NCBI RefSeq assembly: GCF_003073045.1 | Contig: NC_037598.1 | Coordinates: 24,923,822-24,987,821 of the forward strand | Reading direction: 5' to 3' | DNA from: Pomacea canaliculata | Taxonomy: Eukaryota > Mollusca > Gastropoda > Architaenioglossa > Ampullariidae | Length of the DNA stretch: 64,000 nucleotides | Shown: one piece after another, positions 36,301-54,517 of the stretch | How the letters are laid out: each line of letters opens with the position of its first letter | Numbering within the stretch: position 1 is the first letter of the stretch | Made by a program: the position numbers and the translations under genes | Notes under the pieces: model-generated | Seen by the model: only the letters and a program-made list of their open reading frames with translations | What the model was told of the DNA's origin: nothing | Database searches by the model: none

Positions 36301-39300
36301 GGCTGGACACTTTAAAGACCGAATGATGATAATTGGGATAAATAATATTAAGGATAAGGACACTGTAGGAAAAACGGAGTAATTAAAAAATGAAAGAGGA
36401 AAATGTAAGCAAAACATCATGGACACCCAAAGCTCCAATAAATGTGATATTAGTTACACAGTATGGTGATGTCTGCGACACTGTGGTGTGATGTGACATT
36501 GATACACTGTTTACAACACTGACGTAATGTGACACTGACAGTCTACAACACTGACATGATGTGTACAACAGTAATGTGCTTTTAAAGACATAATGAACTG
36601 TCAGCCGCCCTCTCCATCATCAGTGGTAAAACTTCCTGTTTACTTGACACTCTTTTCTCCGGTCCTGCTGTGAAAGTCGAAACGTTTAAAAGATTTATAA
36701 ATAATTGTCAAACTTACCGTCTGGCACAAGTCGTCTGTCCACCCTGCTACACAGCCACTCGGACATGTACCCGTCACCTTGTCACAAGCCAAGGAGTTGG
36801 CACACTGACCACACGACTGAGAGCAGCTCCAACCATACTTCCCATCTTCACAAGCTTCACAGAATATTTAAAAGTAAATAATTTTACATTTAATTACCTA
36901 CAGCATCACAAGGTTTTTGTTACATATTTTTTCCTCCTGTCTTCGTGAAACTCACACAATTTTATTGTAATCGACTTTGACAGATTTTAAATTAAAAGAT
37001 CTTGCTCTGAAAGCTACTTCCGGTTGAAACGTGTTTTGAGTCCCTGGTAATTAGGAACAAAGTGAGTTATTAGAAATAATGATGTCATTGTCAAACTTAC
37101 CAGTTCGGCACAAGTCGTCTGTCCACCCTGTTTGACAGCCACGCGGACATCTACCCGTCACCTTGTCACAAGTGGAGTTGGCACACTGACCACACGACTG
37201 AGAACAGTTCAACCATACGTGCCATCCCTGCAACCTACAGTACACAACAGTTGTAGGTAAACTTTCTCACCTGCTGTTACAAGGTAGGAGTTATTACTAC
37301 ATCTCTCTTCTTTCTCGCCTTGTCTTTCTTACTCATCCCCTCAAAGACTCAACCGAGTTTTCTTTAACGATTTTACAGATTTTAGGTGGTTTGATATTAT
37401 TAGTCTATTCTGAGAGCTAGCTTTCGGTTGCTGTTTATTCAGTTGTTTTTGTGTGTTCCTGATACTCACAAACATCACAACTGCTCAGACAGTCGTAAGT
37501 CTAAAAAGATTTTAAAATTTAGTGTTAGTGACATATTTGATGTTGTGTTTGTGGTTAACAAAGCTCTATACTAACATCTCAGTGAAATAATTCAGACAAG
37601 TTTTTTTTTTTTTTCTTGTATTAATATATCTGTAATTGGAGCAAGGATTTTACTAATAGGATCAAAGCCATCTGTCGCTACTAACCTACCCCTTATGTTC
37701 TATCTTTCCCTCTCTCTCTTCCTTATTGTATAACCTTGGTCAATTAAGATTTATCCTTTGATATTTCTTTCTCTCATTCCTTCTTCAACTATTTTTATAA
37801 AAGTATAATTTTATTTTATGTTACGTTTCATGTAGTGATATAGTGTTATGTATCAGTATCCTACAGTTTTTTTTCTATTATCCCTTTACATATTTTAAAA
37901 CTGTTGTTGACTCATAGACATTATCAACAAATTGCTATTGTCATTACGTGTGTGACATTGTTGTCCTTGCCAGCCTGGGTCACAGCCTCTCGGACATCGT
38001 CCACTGTCTTTGTCACAAGTCTCACCCTCACAGTGACCACAGCTTTGATCACAGCTAGCACCGTACTTTCCGTCCTTGCAAACTGAAAATATATTATCTT
38101 CTTAACATCTTTAATTCATATCTTCAAAGCTCCATTATATCTTGTGCATGATACTTGAATCGTCCAGACACACTACATGCTAAACAATAAGAGTGTTTTG
38201 GTGAGACACACTGTGAGGGAATTTATCGTCTGTGGACTTAAAACACGCATTGGGATATAGGCAGGTGGGAAAATATTATAGCAGATGTTTTTCATGTGAC
38301 GAATTGATTTTATAATTTTCAGTTGATAATAATAATAATGAGTGAGAAAACAAATGCAGAACAAAAATCTTTAATTACCAAAAAAATCACAAAAAAGACA
38401 CTGGCGAAAAAAAATCTTATCCAACATATCAGAAATAGGTTTTGTGTAGTGTCTTTCTGCTAACATATAGACACATCATATTAAACATTGAATGCATATA
38501 ATTTAGTTAAAGATATCTATTTGCTTTATAAAATATCATTAAACAAACTATCTCGATCACAATTTCAAATTAAATATTCTGTATATCGTTCTGAAAATTC
38601 CTGTCGATTTGAAAACAACAGGTAAAATAGTGTAGAGACATGGGCAACAAGAATGGCGGTATGTTAGAGGAGCAAACACTTATTGTTATTATAGCAAAGT
38701 TAAGCAAAGTGTATACGTACCCCACACCTGAACTTCGCACATGTTGAGGCTGAAATCCTTCTTAACCCTGCTGTGTCTCTCTATCCTGACTATCCTGCCA
38801 GACAGCGCCGTGGTACACAACACGTTAAAACGGTTGGTAGAGGGAGCTTTTTGGATGGAGAAGCACGTGATACTGTCTATGATGACAGTTGTGTCCACCA
38901 TTCTGTGTAAGACTGTGAAGGAATACAATTGTAAGTCATTGAAAGATACAAACATTAGACAAACACTAATGTACACTAGCATAGCGTTCCTTTATTTATA
39001 TGTGTATAATAATATCTACAAACATCACAAACACTCACATTCTGTCTCTGTACCTGCTAACTAAATCAACTTTAAACAAATGTGTAAAGAAGTGTTGTTC
39101 CAGCAACCACAAGTTTTCTGTCTTATGTCTTGCGGCTAAACTTCATGGTGCTTAGTGTATTGGACAAACACAAAAATGTAAATTAAGACTATTGAGGACG
39201 GAAATAAATAAAAAAGAGAGAAAGCATGCAAAGATTGTAACACACATGCCTTTACAGACAAAGAAAGAAAGAAAAGAAAGAAAGAAAGAAAGAAGGAAAG

Positions 39301-40657
39301 AAAGAAAGAAGGAAAGAAGGAAAGAAAGAAAGAAAGAAAGAAAGAAAATAAAAAGTGCTATTTTGCTAGTTTTATATCTTGATAACTTGAATGGCGCCCA
39401 CACCATAGCGAGTTGGACTGTTGGTGGGGATGTTAGACGACGAGCCAGTGGTTATCACCCAAAGCAGCCCTGTAGTATACTATATTCAGGAGATTCCCTC
39501 AAGAAAGAAGCGATAGTCAGCAGCGGTCGTGAGATAAATAGATAACAAGAGGATACTTTATTAGAAAGCTGCATAGATTTTCTTTTATTGAAACATTTTA
39601 ATTGTTACAAACTGTAAAATATACATGTCGCCTTCTTGTGTTTCTTGTGCTGAGCAACACTTTAGTATTTGTGTGTAAAATATTGAAGACTAACTTACAG
39701 CCGGGACGACCATAGATGGTGATGTAAGCCACAGGGTACACGTGACCAAGGTCTACTTCCCACGATGGAAACTCGTCTCTGGGATTTTCAGATGTGTGGA
39801 TGCAGGTCATGAACTGGGTGACATCTCCACCCGGTGTCCTGCCATCCACCGCTGTAGACCCTGAGGTAAAGGCACGATAATAGGTGCTCTGACTTGTTGT
39901 CTTGTTCAGGGCCACGTTCACTGTAAACACGATCCAGTCAAGAGTAAGAATATTAGATAATAATTGTGAATGAACTGAATTGTAACAATGATGTATTAAT
40001 TAGAATTCATATTTAGAAGCATTCTTATCTAAGGAATCAATAAAAATTATAAACCAATTTCTTGGCTTTAAAACACTGGAGAGGGGAAATATAAATCACG
40101 TTGCAACATTTTGTAAAATAAACTTGTTATCACTAAACACAGAGTACAGTCCCTCGTGAAATGTAAGTAGACTCCAGTGTTATACAGTATATCGAGTATT
40201 TACTAATGATGGTATTGATATCAAGTGTTTATGTAGATAGACAATAATAACACCAAGCTTTTCCTTAGGATCAAAATCACTCGCCTTAGTCTATAAAAGG
40301 AAGTGGTCAATCGGATTAATAAGACAAGATGTCTACTGACAATGTTAAAGGCTGAGTCTCAAGGACAGTGATCACGAGAACATATGGAATTAATAATTAA
40401 TAGACTTCCAGAACAACTTTAAAACAGTCATGTATCAAAGTACAACGAAAAGCTAAAAAAAGTCTTAAATTGTTATTGACATCATCATAAATAAACAATT
40501 CACATATTAACTTAAAACATATTTAAGCTGATTTAAAGTAAGTAAATCTTTCTACTGACATATCAACAACAAAAAAACCAAGAAAACTTCACTCACCGGC
40601 ATTTTGAGCATGACAGCAGAAAGCTGTTAACCACATGACACACAGCTTGAGTAACAT
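33311..40657 (-). CDS. B: FTP-lectin/EGF paralogue of A without phosphatase domains
   Basis: Exons: 40657-40597 signal peptide (nearly identical to A), 39920-39699 FTP first half (VNVALNKTTSQST, DLGHVYPVAY), 38912-38721 FTP second half (LCTTALSGR, NMCEVQVWG), EGF exons 38082-37948 (VCKDGKYGASC), 37234-37101 and 36854-36718 (ACEDGKYGWSC). The second EGF exon lacks one base after TYG, which creates a stop in the expected frame, and the third EGF exon ends one base early at its donor. A candidate last exon, 33549-33311, has a good acceptor and encodes a short stem, a hydrophobic segment (MISGTVFVYTICTSYLVIYI), a basic tail (KMSTKKSFSSRK) and a stop. If used, B would be a membrane-anchored receptor with no enzyme. 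The anchor exon is not homologous to that of A and is the weakest part of the model. Confidence 0.6.
39259..39347. repeat. (GAAA)n / GAAGG microsatellite
   Basis: Purine-rich tract of GAAA units with interspersed GGAA, in the intron between the FTP exons of locus B. It is absent at the equivalent point of A, where only a short purine run is seen. Confidence 0.92.
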
Positions 40658-40671
40658 TGTCTTTGTCTGCT

Positions 40672-40795
40672 TATACAAGTGTTGACCACATGTAGACATC
40701 TACCTCTGTCCTGCTATACAAGTGATGACCACATGTAGACATCTACCTCTGTCCTGCTATACAAGTGATGACATGTAGACATCTAACTCTGTCCT
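40672..40795. repeat. 43-bp tandem repeat upstream of gene B start (three copies)
   Basis: Same unit as in front of gene A, here in three copies, the third with a small deletion. Copy number therefore changed after the A/B duplication. Confidence 0.85.
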
Positions 40796-41640
40796 GTCTT
40801 TGCAGCCAAACAACTTCTCGATGGCGGTGCTAGCATCAAGTACACTTTGTGTTACTGTCAGCAGGCACTGACAATGATTCTTTACTGACAGCAACAGTCC
40901 ACAATTCACTTCTCTGTCAGTAAATTTTCGAAGACATCGAAGGACGATGTTTGATATTATCAGCAGGAAGTAGTTAACTGCGGCTGGAGCAATGCGAGCT
41001 TTGTTTCTCAATGAGTAGACACTAAGCAGGAAATCATCTTCCTCTCTTCCATCACTCTTTTCTGTATCTATGTCGATTCTTTTGTCTTTAAATAAACCAT
41101 CCTGATTTTTAAGTTCCTTTTGATAATCTTTACTGCCATCATGGAGTTCCACATATCCCCCTCAAAGTTTAACATCTTCCTGCGCCACTACAATATTTCA
41201 TGGTAACATAGAAATACGAGTGTTTATTTGAATTTTAAAATGAAATGTAGTGTTATGACCATAATGAAAATCTTTTCTAGTCCTGCACTGGGAAGACAGC
41301 AAAAGCCAGACGGTGCATTGATACCATGTGACAAAGGTGTGCGCACACCCGACATAAAACTCATCTAGAGGTCAGTGGCGATGATGTGTCAGTGAGTTGT
41401 AGTCTCACAGTGTGTAGTAGATGATGATGTGTCAGTGAGCTGTAGTCACACACAGTGTGTAGTAGATGATGATGTGTCAGTGAGCTGTAGTCTCACACAG
41501 TATGTAGACTGTAGAGCATCGCTGCTCGTATCCCAGACTCTCGGAACTCAAGCGATTAGAACTCGGTGCCTTCATCCTGCTCAGCTTGTCCTTCACAGTC
41601 TCCTTTGTCGATAAGAGCACTGAACACAGTTAAGTCCACA
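40757..41640 (-). pseudogene. Unrecognised protein-coding remnant, copy upstream of B
   Basis: Homologue of 31094-31735. A 131-codon minus-strand frame (41152-40757) starts MELHDGSKDYQKELKNQDG, continues DKRIDIDTEKSDGREEDD and ends with the conserved NKARIAPAAVNYFLL to LFGCKDRTELDVYM part. Further upstream the SALIDKGDCEG and SLEF motifs also match the A copy, with a stop at the same point. About 95 C-terminal residues are well conserved between copies. I cannot name the family; no membrane segment or catalytic motif is evident. Confidence 0.5.
41380..41506. repeat. Tandem repeat, about 44-bp unit, three copies
   Basis: Three successive copies of a unit containing gatgatgtgtcagtgagctg followed by tagtctcacacagtgtgtag, inside the degraded upstream part of the unknown remnant. 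Confidence 0.9.
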
Positions 41641-44560
41641 TCCAAACAATTCGCAGAAATACTTAATCCTCACTTCTCACTTAACCTGAGCTATTAATCC
41701 TCTCTACTTTCCCACCTCCTCCTTGACACGAGTGTGTGTGTGTGTTTAAGTGACAGAAGCTACAGTTGGTAAACCATGTACTCAGATGAGAAACGACCTC
41801 AGAACACTTTGACGAGGAGAGTGACGTGTAGACCCGAGGGTTTATTCATGTTTATTCATGTCTTCCTGCTTGTAGCATATGTCTGGTTATTATGATGCTA
41901 TCAGAAACACACACACACACACCACCTACACTTATTATTCTAGCTGTGTGTCAGTAATTGTCATAGAGAGACAGGAGGACAAAGAAATAGTCACATTACC
42001 TCTGACCCTACATGTATTTTTTATTTTGCAAAACATAAACAAAACATCTGTGTAATGTAGTCCAGTAATAACTGGAGGATGTTGTTGCTAGTCATCTAGT
42101 CCTAGTAATTACTACTTCACCCACACAGTGACACTGAGGCTGATGTCTTTGAGATAACAGACTAAAGTACACACTCACTGTGGCCACTGTCATATTATCT
42201 TGGTGATACTTACCTGTGTAGTGTGCTTATCTTTGTGTTGTGATCTTGACCTGTATGTCTACAAATATCAAATCTTTTTATGTCAGAGCCTCACATTATT
42301 CATTTTCTCTCTCCAAAACTACTACTCATATGAGTCTATCATTGTGGCACAGTTCTGCTCTTCGTCTACCTGGTGATGTTCACACACTTCTTTCTACCTG
42401 GTGATGTTCACAGACTTTCTTCCTACCTGGTGATGTTCACACACTTCTTTCTACCTGGTGATGTTCACACACTTCTTTCTACCTGGTGATGTTCACAGAC
42501 TTCTTTCTACCTGGTGATGTTCACAGACTTCTTTCTACCTGGTGATGTTCACAGACTTCTTCCTACCTGGTGATGTTCACAGATTTCTTTCTCGAGAGGA
42601 AAATGTGTTTAGTCATCCCAACCTTGAGAAAGCCTCATTGTAGTGGACCAAACCAAGTGATTTGAAGTAGACAACCTTGAACTGTTGTTTACTTTGTATT
42701 TTAAACAAATCTGTTTCTGTTGGTGCTTCTGATGGCGAGTTTCATATGGCAGACGACATTTTAACCTGTAGACCTTCTAGAAACCTGTATCTCGACTGGT
42801 CAACAAATCAAGTTCTTCCTTAATAGTTCATTACATTTATCATCATAAGTTTATTTGTCGTGAGGGCAGGTGCTACATGAAATGAAGCCGAGAACTGTTC
42901 CACCCCCAGTCTGTAGTTTGTTTAAACAAACATGTCTGAAGTTATCTGCTTTGACAGAACTTAACCCGATGTTAAAGTAGGTGGCTCACTGAATAATTCA
43001 CAAAGGCCACTGGAGGACCTGGTGATTCTTTATCTTCACCTTTGGGATCAAGTGACCAGAAAACACGGGACGCAGGTTGGTTTTATGTTCTTGTTTCTTT
43101 TTTGGCAGAGAATATTTCTTATTACTATTTTAAAACAATTGTTTCTTCACTTTTAGACGACATATTGTTACATGGGATGGGATGGGACAGGCATAAATTG
43201 CCATGGGATGGGATGGCCATGGACAACCCTACTTATCTATTATCTGCGAGCAATCTCCGGAGCCGGAAGAACTTGTGTACAAAATACTTGAAACACTAAA
43301 TTTCCTTGTTTAAATTCTTCTGTCTTTCTCTGTCTCAAGCTGCAACATGCGTTGACGACCAGCAGAGCAGAATGTAGAGAATGAAAAGCTAGACATGTTG
43401 AGTACTAGTAAAAAATAATATAATGGCCGGAAAATTGCACTGCATCTCTCTTCCTATTTATTTTATATTTGTTTTAATGTCTAGACACTTGGTCAGGTTT
43501 TGATGCCATTTACAACAACAACAAACATTGTAACTGAATGAGAAGAAAATGATTAAGATTTATAGGCAGGTAAAAATTACTTCTAATTTCCTGATTCAAA
43601 ACTCAAAGTGTGTCAGTTGGTTGCCTATAGTATAGGTTAATACGTGTAAATATTGAAATACATTGTACTTCATGCAAACACATCCGGATTCTTTTCCATA
43701 CTGAACAAAGTAAGAAAAAGTAAAGTCTATGAGGGATGATCATTGTTAAGGAAAAGGAAATAAATGCGAAAGACTTGCTGGTCACACTGACCCCGAGTAC
43801 CTGAGGTATCCGGTAGCTGCACATAAATACTTTTATTGCATTTTAAGGCAAAACATGTTGTTGGAGGGAAAGGAATTTATCTAGCCTAAAGTGTATTACT
43901 AAACAGGTTTACATGATGAACACTAAAACTCTCCTATTTGTTGCTGCTGTAAAGGTCAGCTTGTTATCTTGTCATCACTTGACCTTAGTCCTCCACTGCC
44001 CACATCCATGTATTGTTGGTTGTGTGGGAAGATGTTGGTTCTCTATTTTGACTATGCTTGTTGGTTATGCTCGATTATGTCTGCGTGGCAGGCCATTCTT
44101 AGTTTGTTTTATCCATAGACCTTTCTAGCAATGTCCGTATGTCCTGGTCACCACATCAAGACATTTCTGTTACCACTTCATTACATTCCTCATCACACCT
44201 GTACTTTTAGTTGTCGTGCTGTGCCTGCTGTTCCCTGCAATTGAAAAGCCAAGAAGTGTTACAGACACGTGTCTATGGTCCTTGGTTTACTTGGAAACAA
44301 TCACATCCTAGGTCCTAGGTTACATCACAAGACGCCACAACTAATTCTAATATTCTAATATAACAGCAGGTGGATCTTTGAATAATTCATACAGGTAAAG
44401 GACAGTAAAGATGATTCTTTATCTTCAACTTTAAAATCAAGTGACCAGAGCACGAGGGCAACATCTCGTGCTGCAGGTTTGTTTTGATGTTCTTGTCTTT
44501 TTCTTTTCAAAGCTGCACAAACATAATGTTTTAAAGGATTTTTATCTTGGTTCAATACGA
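41641..44560. other. No gene recognised; intergenic
   Basis: Sequence between locus B and the transporter. Contents seen are a 28-bp minisatellite (separate entry), short CA and GT tracts near 41730 and 41910, and a run of atgggatggg-like units near 43170-43210. No exons could be supported. Confidence 0.5.
42366..42590. repeat. Minisatellite, 28-bp unit, eight copies
   Basis: Eight near-identical units beginning ctacctggtgatgttcac, differing mainly in cacacttct versus cagacttct. Very low divergence implies recent expansion. Confidence 0.95.
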
Positions 44561-44570
44561 AATCTTTTAT

Positions 44571-45010
44571 TCAAGTAAGAAAGGTAGGCCATGTCTTCCT
44601 GGATCCAGACTGCCCTGGCTGCTCAAACGCCTTTCCGTATTTAGTGGTTGACCTCCCTGTAGTCAGCAGCTGCCTCGGAGTTTTCATCTTTTTGCTCTTC
44701 GGATTTCGCGATGGTAGCAAAGGTCGAGAACTTGCCTTTGTGACTTGGGTCACCCAAGAATCTTCAAGACCTGGGTGGGCATGCTATTTGAGTCTACAGG
44801 GAGGAAAGCGGAGTTGATAAAAGGTTCAAGAGAAGAGATGTGGAAGGTCCTTACCACACTGTACCGAAAAGTCTGGGCGACCAAGCCGAGGCACAAGAGT
44901 GGATGCAATCACTGGTCGTACCCCGGCCTGAAACATTTAGGCAGTGTCATCCCGTTCAGTCACCCGAGTAAAGTAAACTGATCCAAAGCCGCCTCACGAC
45001 GGCGACAGAG
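44571..45010. mobile_element. LINE fragments in opposite orientation
   Basis: On the minus strand 44571-44740 reads an ORF2 linker-like piece (DYREVNH, then IRKGV, AARAVWIQEDMAYLS) with stops. On the plus strand 44790-44985 reads RKAELIKGS, REEMWKVLTTLYRKVWATK and FSHPSKV, the start of the reverse transcriptase of the same kind of element. The part that belongs upstream in ORF2 is inverted and placed left of the sense part. Both are degraded. Confidence 0.6.
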
Positions 45011-45327
45011 GTGAGTCTAGGCAGTTAAGAAGCCGACATCTTGCCAGCAGTTGAGGAGATCTTTATCGAAAACTGCCTTTCAAGATGGTAAAGGTCAATA
45101 CCATGATGTTATTGACTAAAGTGCTTTTCTATAGAGTATGGTTCGAAAGATGTAAATATTGAAGTTGTTGTACATCCTGCCACCGCTTGTCTTCAAAATC
45201 TGTAATCGCCCCAATTGTAGGAAGTCGGAGAAAATGTACTTGACTTAGTGTTGTCAAGGAAATAATAGTTACCTTTACATATATTTTATTATATATTTTA
45301 AGACGAATAACTTCAACGCCAACAAGC

Positions 45328-52081
<6,754 letters not shown>

Positions 52082-52251
52082 TAATCTTCCCATGATGCTC
52101 AGCTGTCAACTGTCAGGCTTCATCGTTGGCCGAGACATTCTCTTTGCTTGCTCATCATTTAATGTCCATGTCTTGTTAGTAATTTAAGAGAATAGTTTGC
52201 TGATATTACCTTTATCCCAAAGTGGACTTTGTTCTGAGAGAAGTATAGTAG

Positions 52252-52257
52252 AATAAA
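52252..52257 (+). promoter_or_regulatory. Candidate polyadenylation signal of the transporter
   Basis: AATAAA 171 bp after the transporter stop codon. Another AATAAA at 53381 would give a 1.3-kb 3' UTR. Confidence 0.5.
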
Positions 52258-52763
52258 AAAAAACATTTCTCTCGCGTTTTCTCTCTCTGTGTGCATACGT
52301 ACACGTGACAGTTTGTGTGAAATCGTTTGTTCAGTTTTTACCAGTGTTTTTTTTTTCTCTACACAAAGTTTGCAGACTATTCTTGGTTTGCTGTGAATCC
52401 TTTTCGCCTGAACAGTCTACCCAAGAGCTGTTACTGTTGTCAACATCGAACATCAACCAAAAGTAAACTTAACAAAGTCATTGTTACAATTAGTCCGTTG
52501 ACCCCATTCTGTAAAAGAGGGATGAAGAAGAAAAAGAAATCACCTTCGAGTGGAAGCACTATTTCCTTCGTAACTGTCTTTAATTTCGTTTCTCTTGTCT
52601 GCTTTTATGTTCCGCGTCTGGGACGATGTCCATGGGAGTGATAAGTTGTTTTAAGAATTGCTTTTATTCACTTTCAATGACTTGCCGAAAAAATGTTTGA
52701 TTTTTCTGCGAAGATACTCTTCATCAGTCGACCAGAGAGCAAGCAAACAAAAAACAAAAAAAC

Positions 52764-52814
52764 AAAAACAAAAACAAACAAACAAACAAACAAACAAACA
52801 AACAAACAAACAAA
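52764..52814. repeat. (AAAC)n microsatellite
   Basis: About twelve AAAC units preceded by an A-rich run, possibly an old retroposon tail. Confidence 0.9.
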
Positions 52815-54072
52815 AAACCACTTGTAAATATTGTGTCCACCCTTGAGGAAAGAAAAATAATTCTCATTCCTAACAAGTGCCACGGGCAGACAATATTTCC
52901 TAGATCATCTCTCTAGGTTATAGTTAAATCCCTTGAATTGATTAATAGAATTCTACAGTCTGTCAAGGAATCTTGCCATTTAGTGATCAAATATAATAAG
53001 CCTTTTCTTAACGGTTAATTTTATTGTCTCCCTAACCATTCCAGAATCTTCTAAACTATTTTTAAAAGTTTGTTATTCGTGTTTTCGATGTTACTTTCTC
53101 TACACGTGTGGATGGGCCTGTCACACCTCACTGACTCGTTCACTCATTGCCTACATGTCACCTGTAACCTCTCTTGACCTCATGCAGGTCATATTGCAGT
53201 TGTCTTGTACATGCCTTAACTCAAACATCGCTCATTACTGTCATCATCGCCGTCGTCATCATCATCATCAACAACAAAAACAGATATTTTATGCTATAGT
53301 CATTACACCTCCTATTTATCTGATCTGGCAAGCATCTTTTTGTTTATATCTTTATCAATATATTCCCCTACAACTATAAAAATAAAGTTTTCAAAAATAC
53401 TTTTCAAAGACTTTATTTAAAGCACAATGTTTTCCAATAAAATTGTAATCTGTCGAGGCTGAAATCATTGCTGTATGTCAAGGAAAGTAAGACTGCTTTT
53501 AAACTTTCATAAACATAAACTTCCCTAATATTTAATTAAGACAGTGTTATTACTTTTTCGTATTGGGGTGTGTAATCTATGTTAAGGCAAGTAAATATTT
53601 GTAGACAGGATCACAAGAAAAAATGGTTTACAAGACTGTATCTAAGACAGGAGACAGGTCAGTGCGTTTGTCATAAGTGTAAAATGTATGAATCTGTACA
53701 AATATACAAACACATTAGTCAGACGTTTGCACATACCCTCCTTTATACTTTTTGTACATACCAACATATACATACGTGATATACATGCATATTTACACCC
53801 GGACATGCACACATATACAACTATACACCGACTACCCCAGTGACACAATTAGTCATCAAGTGACAGTCGTCAGGACAGGACTACCAATGTCCGTGGTGTG
53901 AAGGTTGGGAGCTCTCCATTGTTAGTTTGTCTTTCTTGACACAAGATGCTCCTTGGGCATGTCTCTTGGTCAGTGAAACTCTCAAATAACACAGCTGTCG
54001 TCTCATTTTGGTAAAAACAATACAAGCATGTGTATGGAACATTGTGTGAAAGGAACATTGCAAGTAAACAGA

Positions 54073-54254
54073 AGATCAGCCTGTAAATTAGATAAACATA
54101 GACATGAGTAGGTGGGAGTATTTATTTAGCTATTATTTGATAATACTACTCGATTATAACCACAGATCAGCCTGTAAATTAGATAAACATGGACATCAGT
54201 GGGTGGGAGTATTTATTGAGCTATTATTTGATAATACTACTCGGTTATAATCAC
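54073..54254. repeat. Tandem duplication of a 91-bp unit
   Basis: Two adjacent copies beginning agatcagcctgtaaattaga, a few substitutions apart, downstream of gene D. Confidence 0.92.
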
Positions 54255-54362
54255 TAACTTTACTTCAGAAATAAAAGACGATATGATCCAGAATATTGTT
54301 AGCTCAAACCAAGCAAAGTATGTTCAGTAGCAAAGACAATAAAAATTACAAAGAAAAAGTCA

Positions 54363-54368
54363 TTTATT
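54363..54368 (-). promoter_or_regulatory. Candidate polyadenylation signal of gene D
   Basis: AATAAA on the minus strand 150 bp after the gene D stop codon. Confidence 0.5.
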
Positions 54369-54517
54369 CTTTTTAACACTATTGTCTTCGGGAAGGGTCG
54401 TAGAGGTATCAAACTATAAATGTTGCCATCACATCAGTGCAATGAGAATCAACAGTAACGACCACAATTGTTTACAAAACACTCAGCCACACAAATTATA
54501 ATTTATGTGTGTTTGTT

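Larger units (their letters stand above)
52260..54360. other. Convergent 3' intergenic region
   Basis: Lies between the 3' ends of the transporter (plus) and gene D (minus). Apart from an AAAC microsatellite and a 91-bp tandem duplication, nothing coding is seen. Confidence 0.5.

Noticed and set aside
41429-41614. Plus-strand frame over 41.4-41.6 kb
   Set aside because: Produced by the 44-bp tandem repeat.
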